Source: Phycisphaerae bacterium (GTDB taxonomy: Bacteria > Planctomycetota > Phycisphaerae > Sedimentisphaerales > UBA12454). From it: a DNA stretch of 7,269 nucleotides. The stretch is taken from the NCBI GenBank assembly GCA_028712345.1, contig JAQTQF010000090.1, positions 1 to 7,269 on the forward strand, written 5' to 3'. Under the pieces are notes generated by a model that saw nothing but the letters and a program-made list of their open reading frames with translations, was not told the origin of the DNA and did not search any database. This document shows, piece after piece, positions 7,244 through 7,269 of the stretch. How positions within the stretch are numbered: position 1 is the stretch's first letter; every line of letters begins with the position of its first letter. The position numbers were made by a program, and so were the translations under genes.

Positions 7244-7269
7244 CTCGATGTTACGGTAGCGTTCCCGAT

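Noticed and set aside
7231..7261. Stem CGTTACCG/CGGTAGCG after the deoxyhypusine-synthase-like gene as a terminator
   Set aside because: It overlaps the stop codon, has a 15-base loop and a wobble pair, and no T-run follows before the window ends.

Overview
The window looks like a chromosomal segment of a planctomycete-type bacterium, most likely class Phycisphaerae. Three things suggest this: a secreted protein pairing a dockerin-like calcium-binding module with a gluconolactonase-type propeller, a Kdo transferase (Gram-negative lipopolysaccharide), and a bacterial deoxyhypusine-synthase-like enzyme. The taxonomic call is an inference from protein style, not from a marker gene.

Positions 1 to about 3200 are the right end of an integrated mobile element; its left end lies outside the window. 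From left to right it carries a possible 27-residue small ORF, a small membrane protein of unknown function, a radical SAM protein related to the spore photoproduct lyase (SplB) family, an excisionase-like helix-turn-helix protein, and a tyrosine recombinase with all expected catalytic residues. The recombinase gene runs into a tRNA-Ser(GCT) gene on the opposite strand. Its last 17 codons are antisense tRNA sequence and its TAG stop overlaps the anticodon. This identifies the tRNA as the attachment site. The tRNA promoter lies on the host side (about 3250-3280), so integration should leave tRNA transcription intact.

Positions 3233 to the end look like host chromosome, with visibly higher G+C. 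On the minus strand are the secreted dockerin/gluconolactonase-like protein (4482 to 3373), preceded by a roughly 120-base leader with nested inverted repeats, and the Kdo transferase waaA/kdtA (6042 to 4756). The plus-strand deoxyhypusine-synthase-like gene (6242-7243) diverges from waaA across about 200 bases that contain a good promoter for each direction.

The most interesting points are the interlocked integrase and tRNA genes, the small cargo block of membrane protein plus radical SAM protein with no known partner in view, the structured leader of the secreted protein, the altered C-terminal motif of the Kdo transferase, and the deoxyhypusine-synthase fold in a bacterium. I see no convincing new multi-gene system wholly inside the window; the cargo block at the left edge is the best candidate and is truncated by the window.
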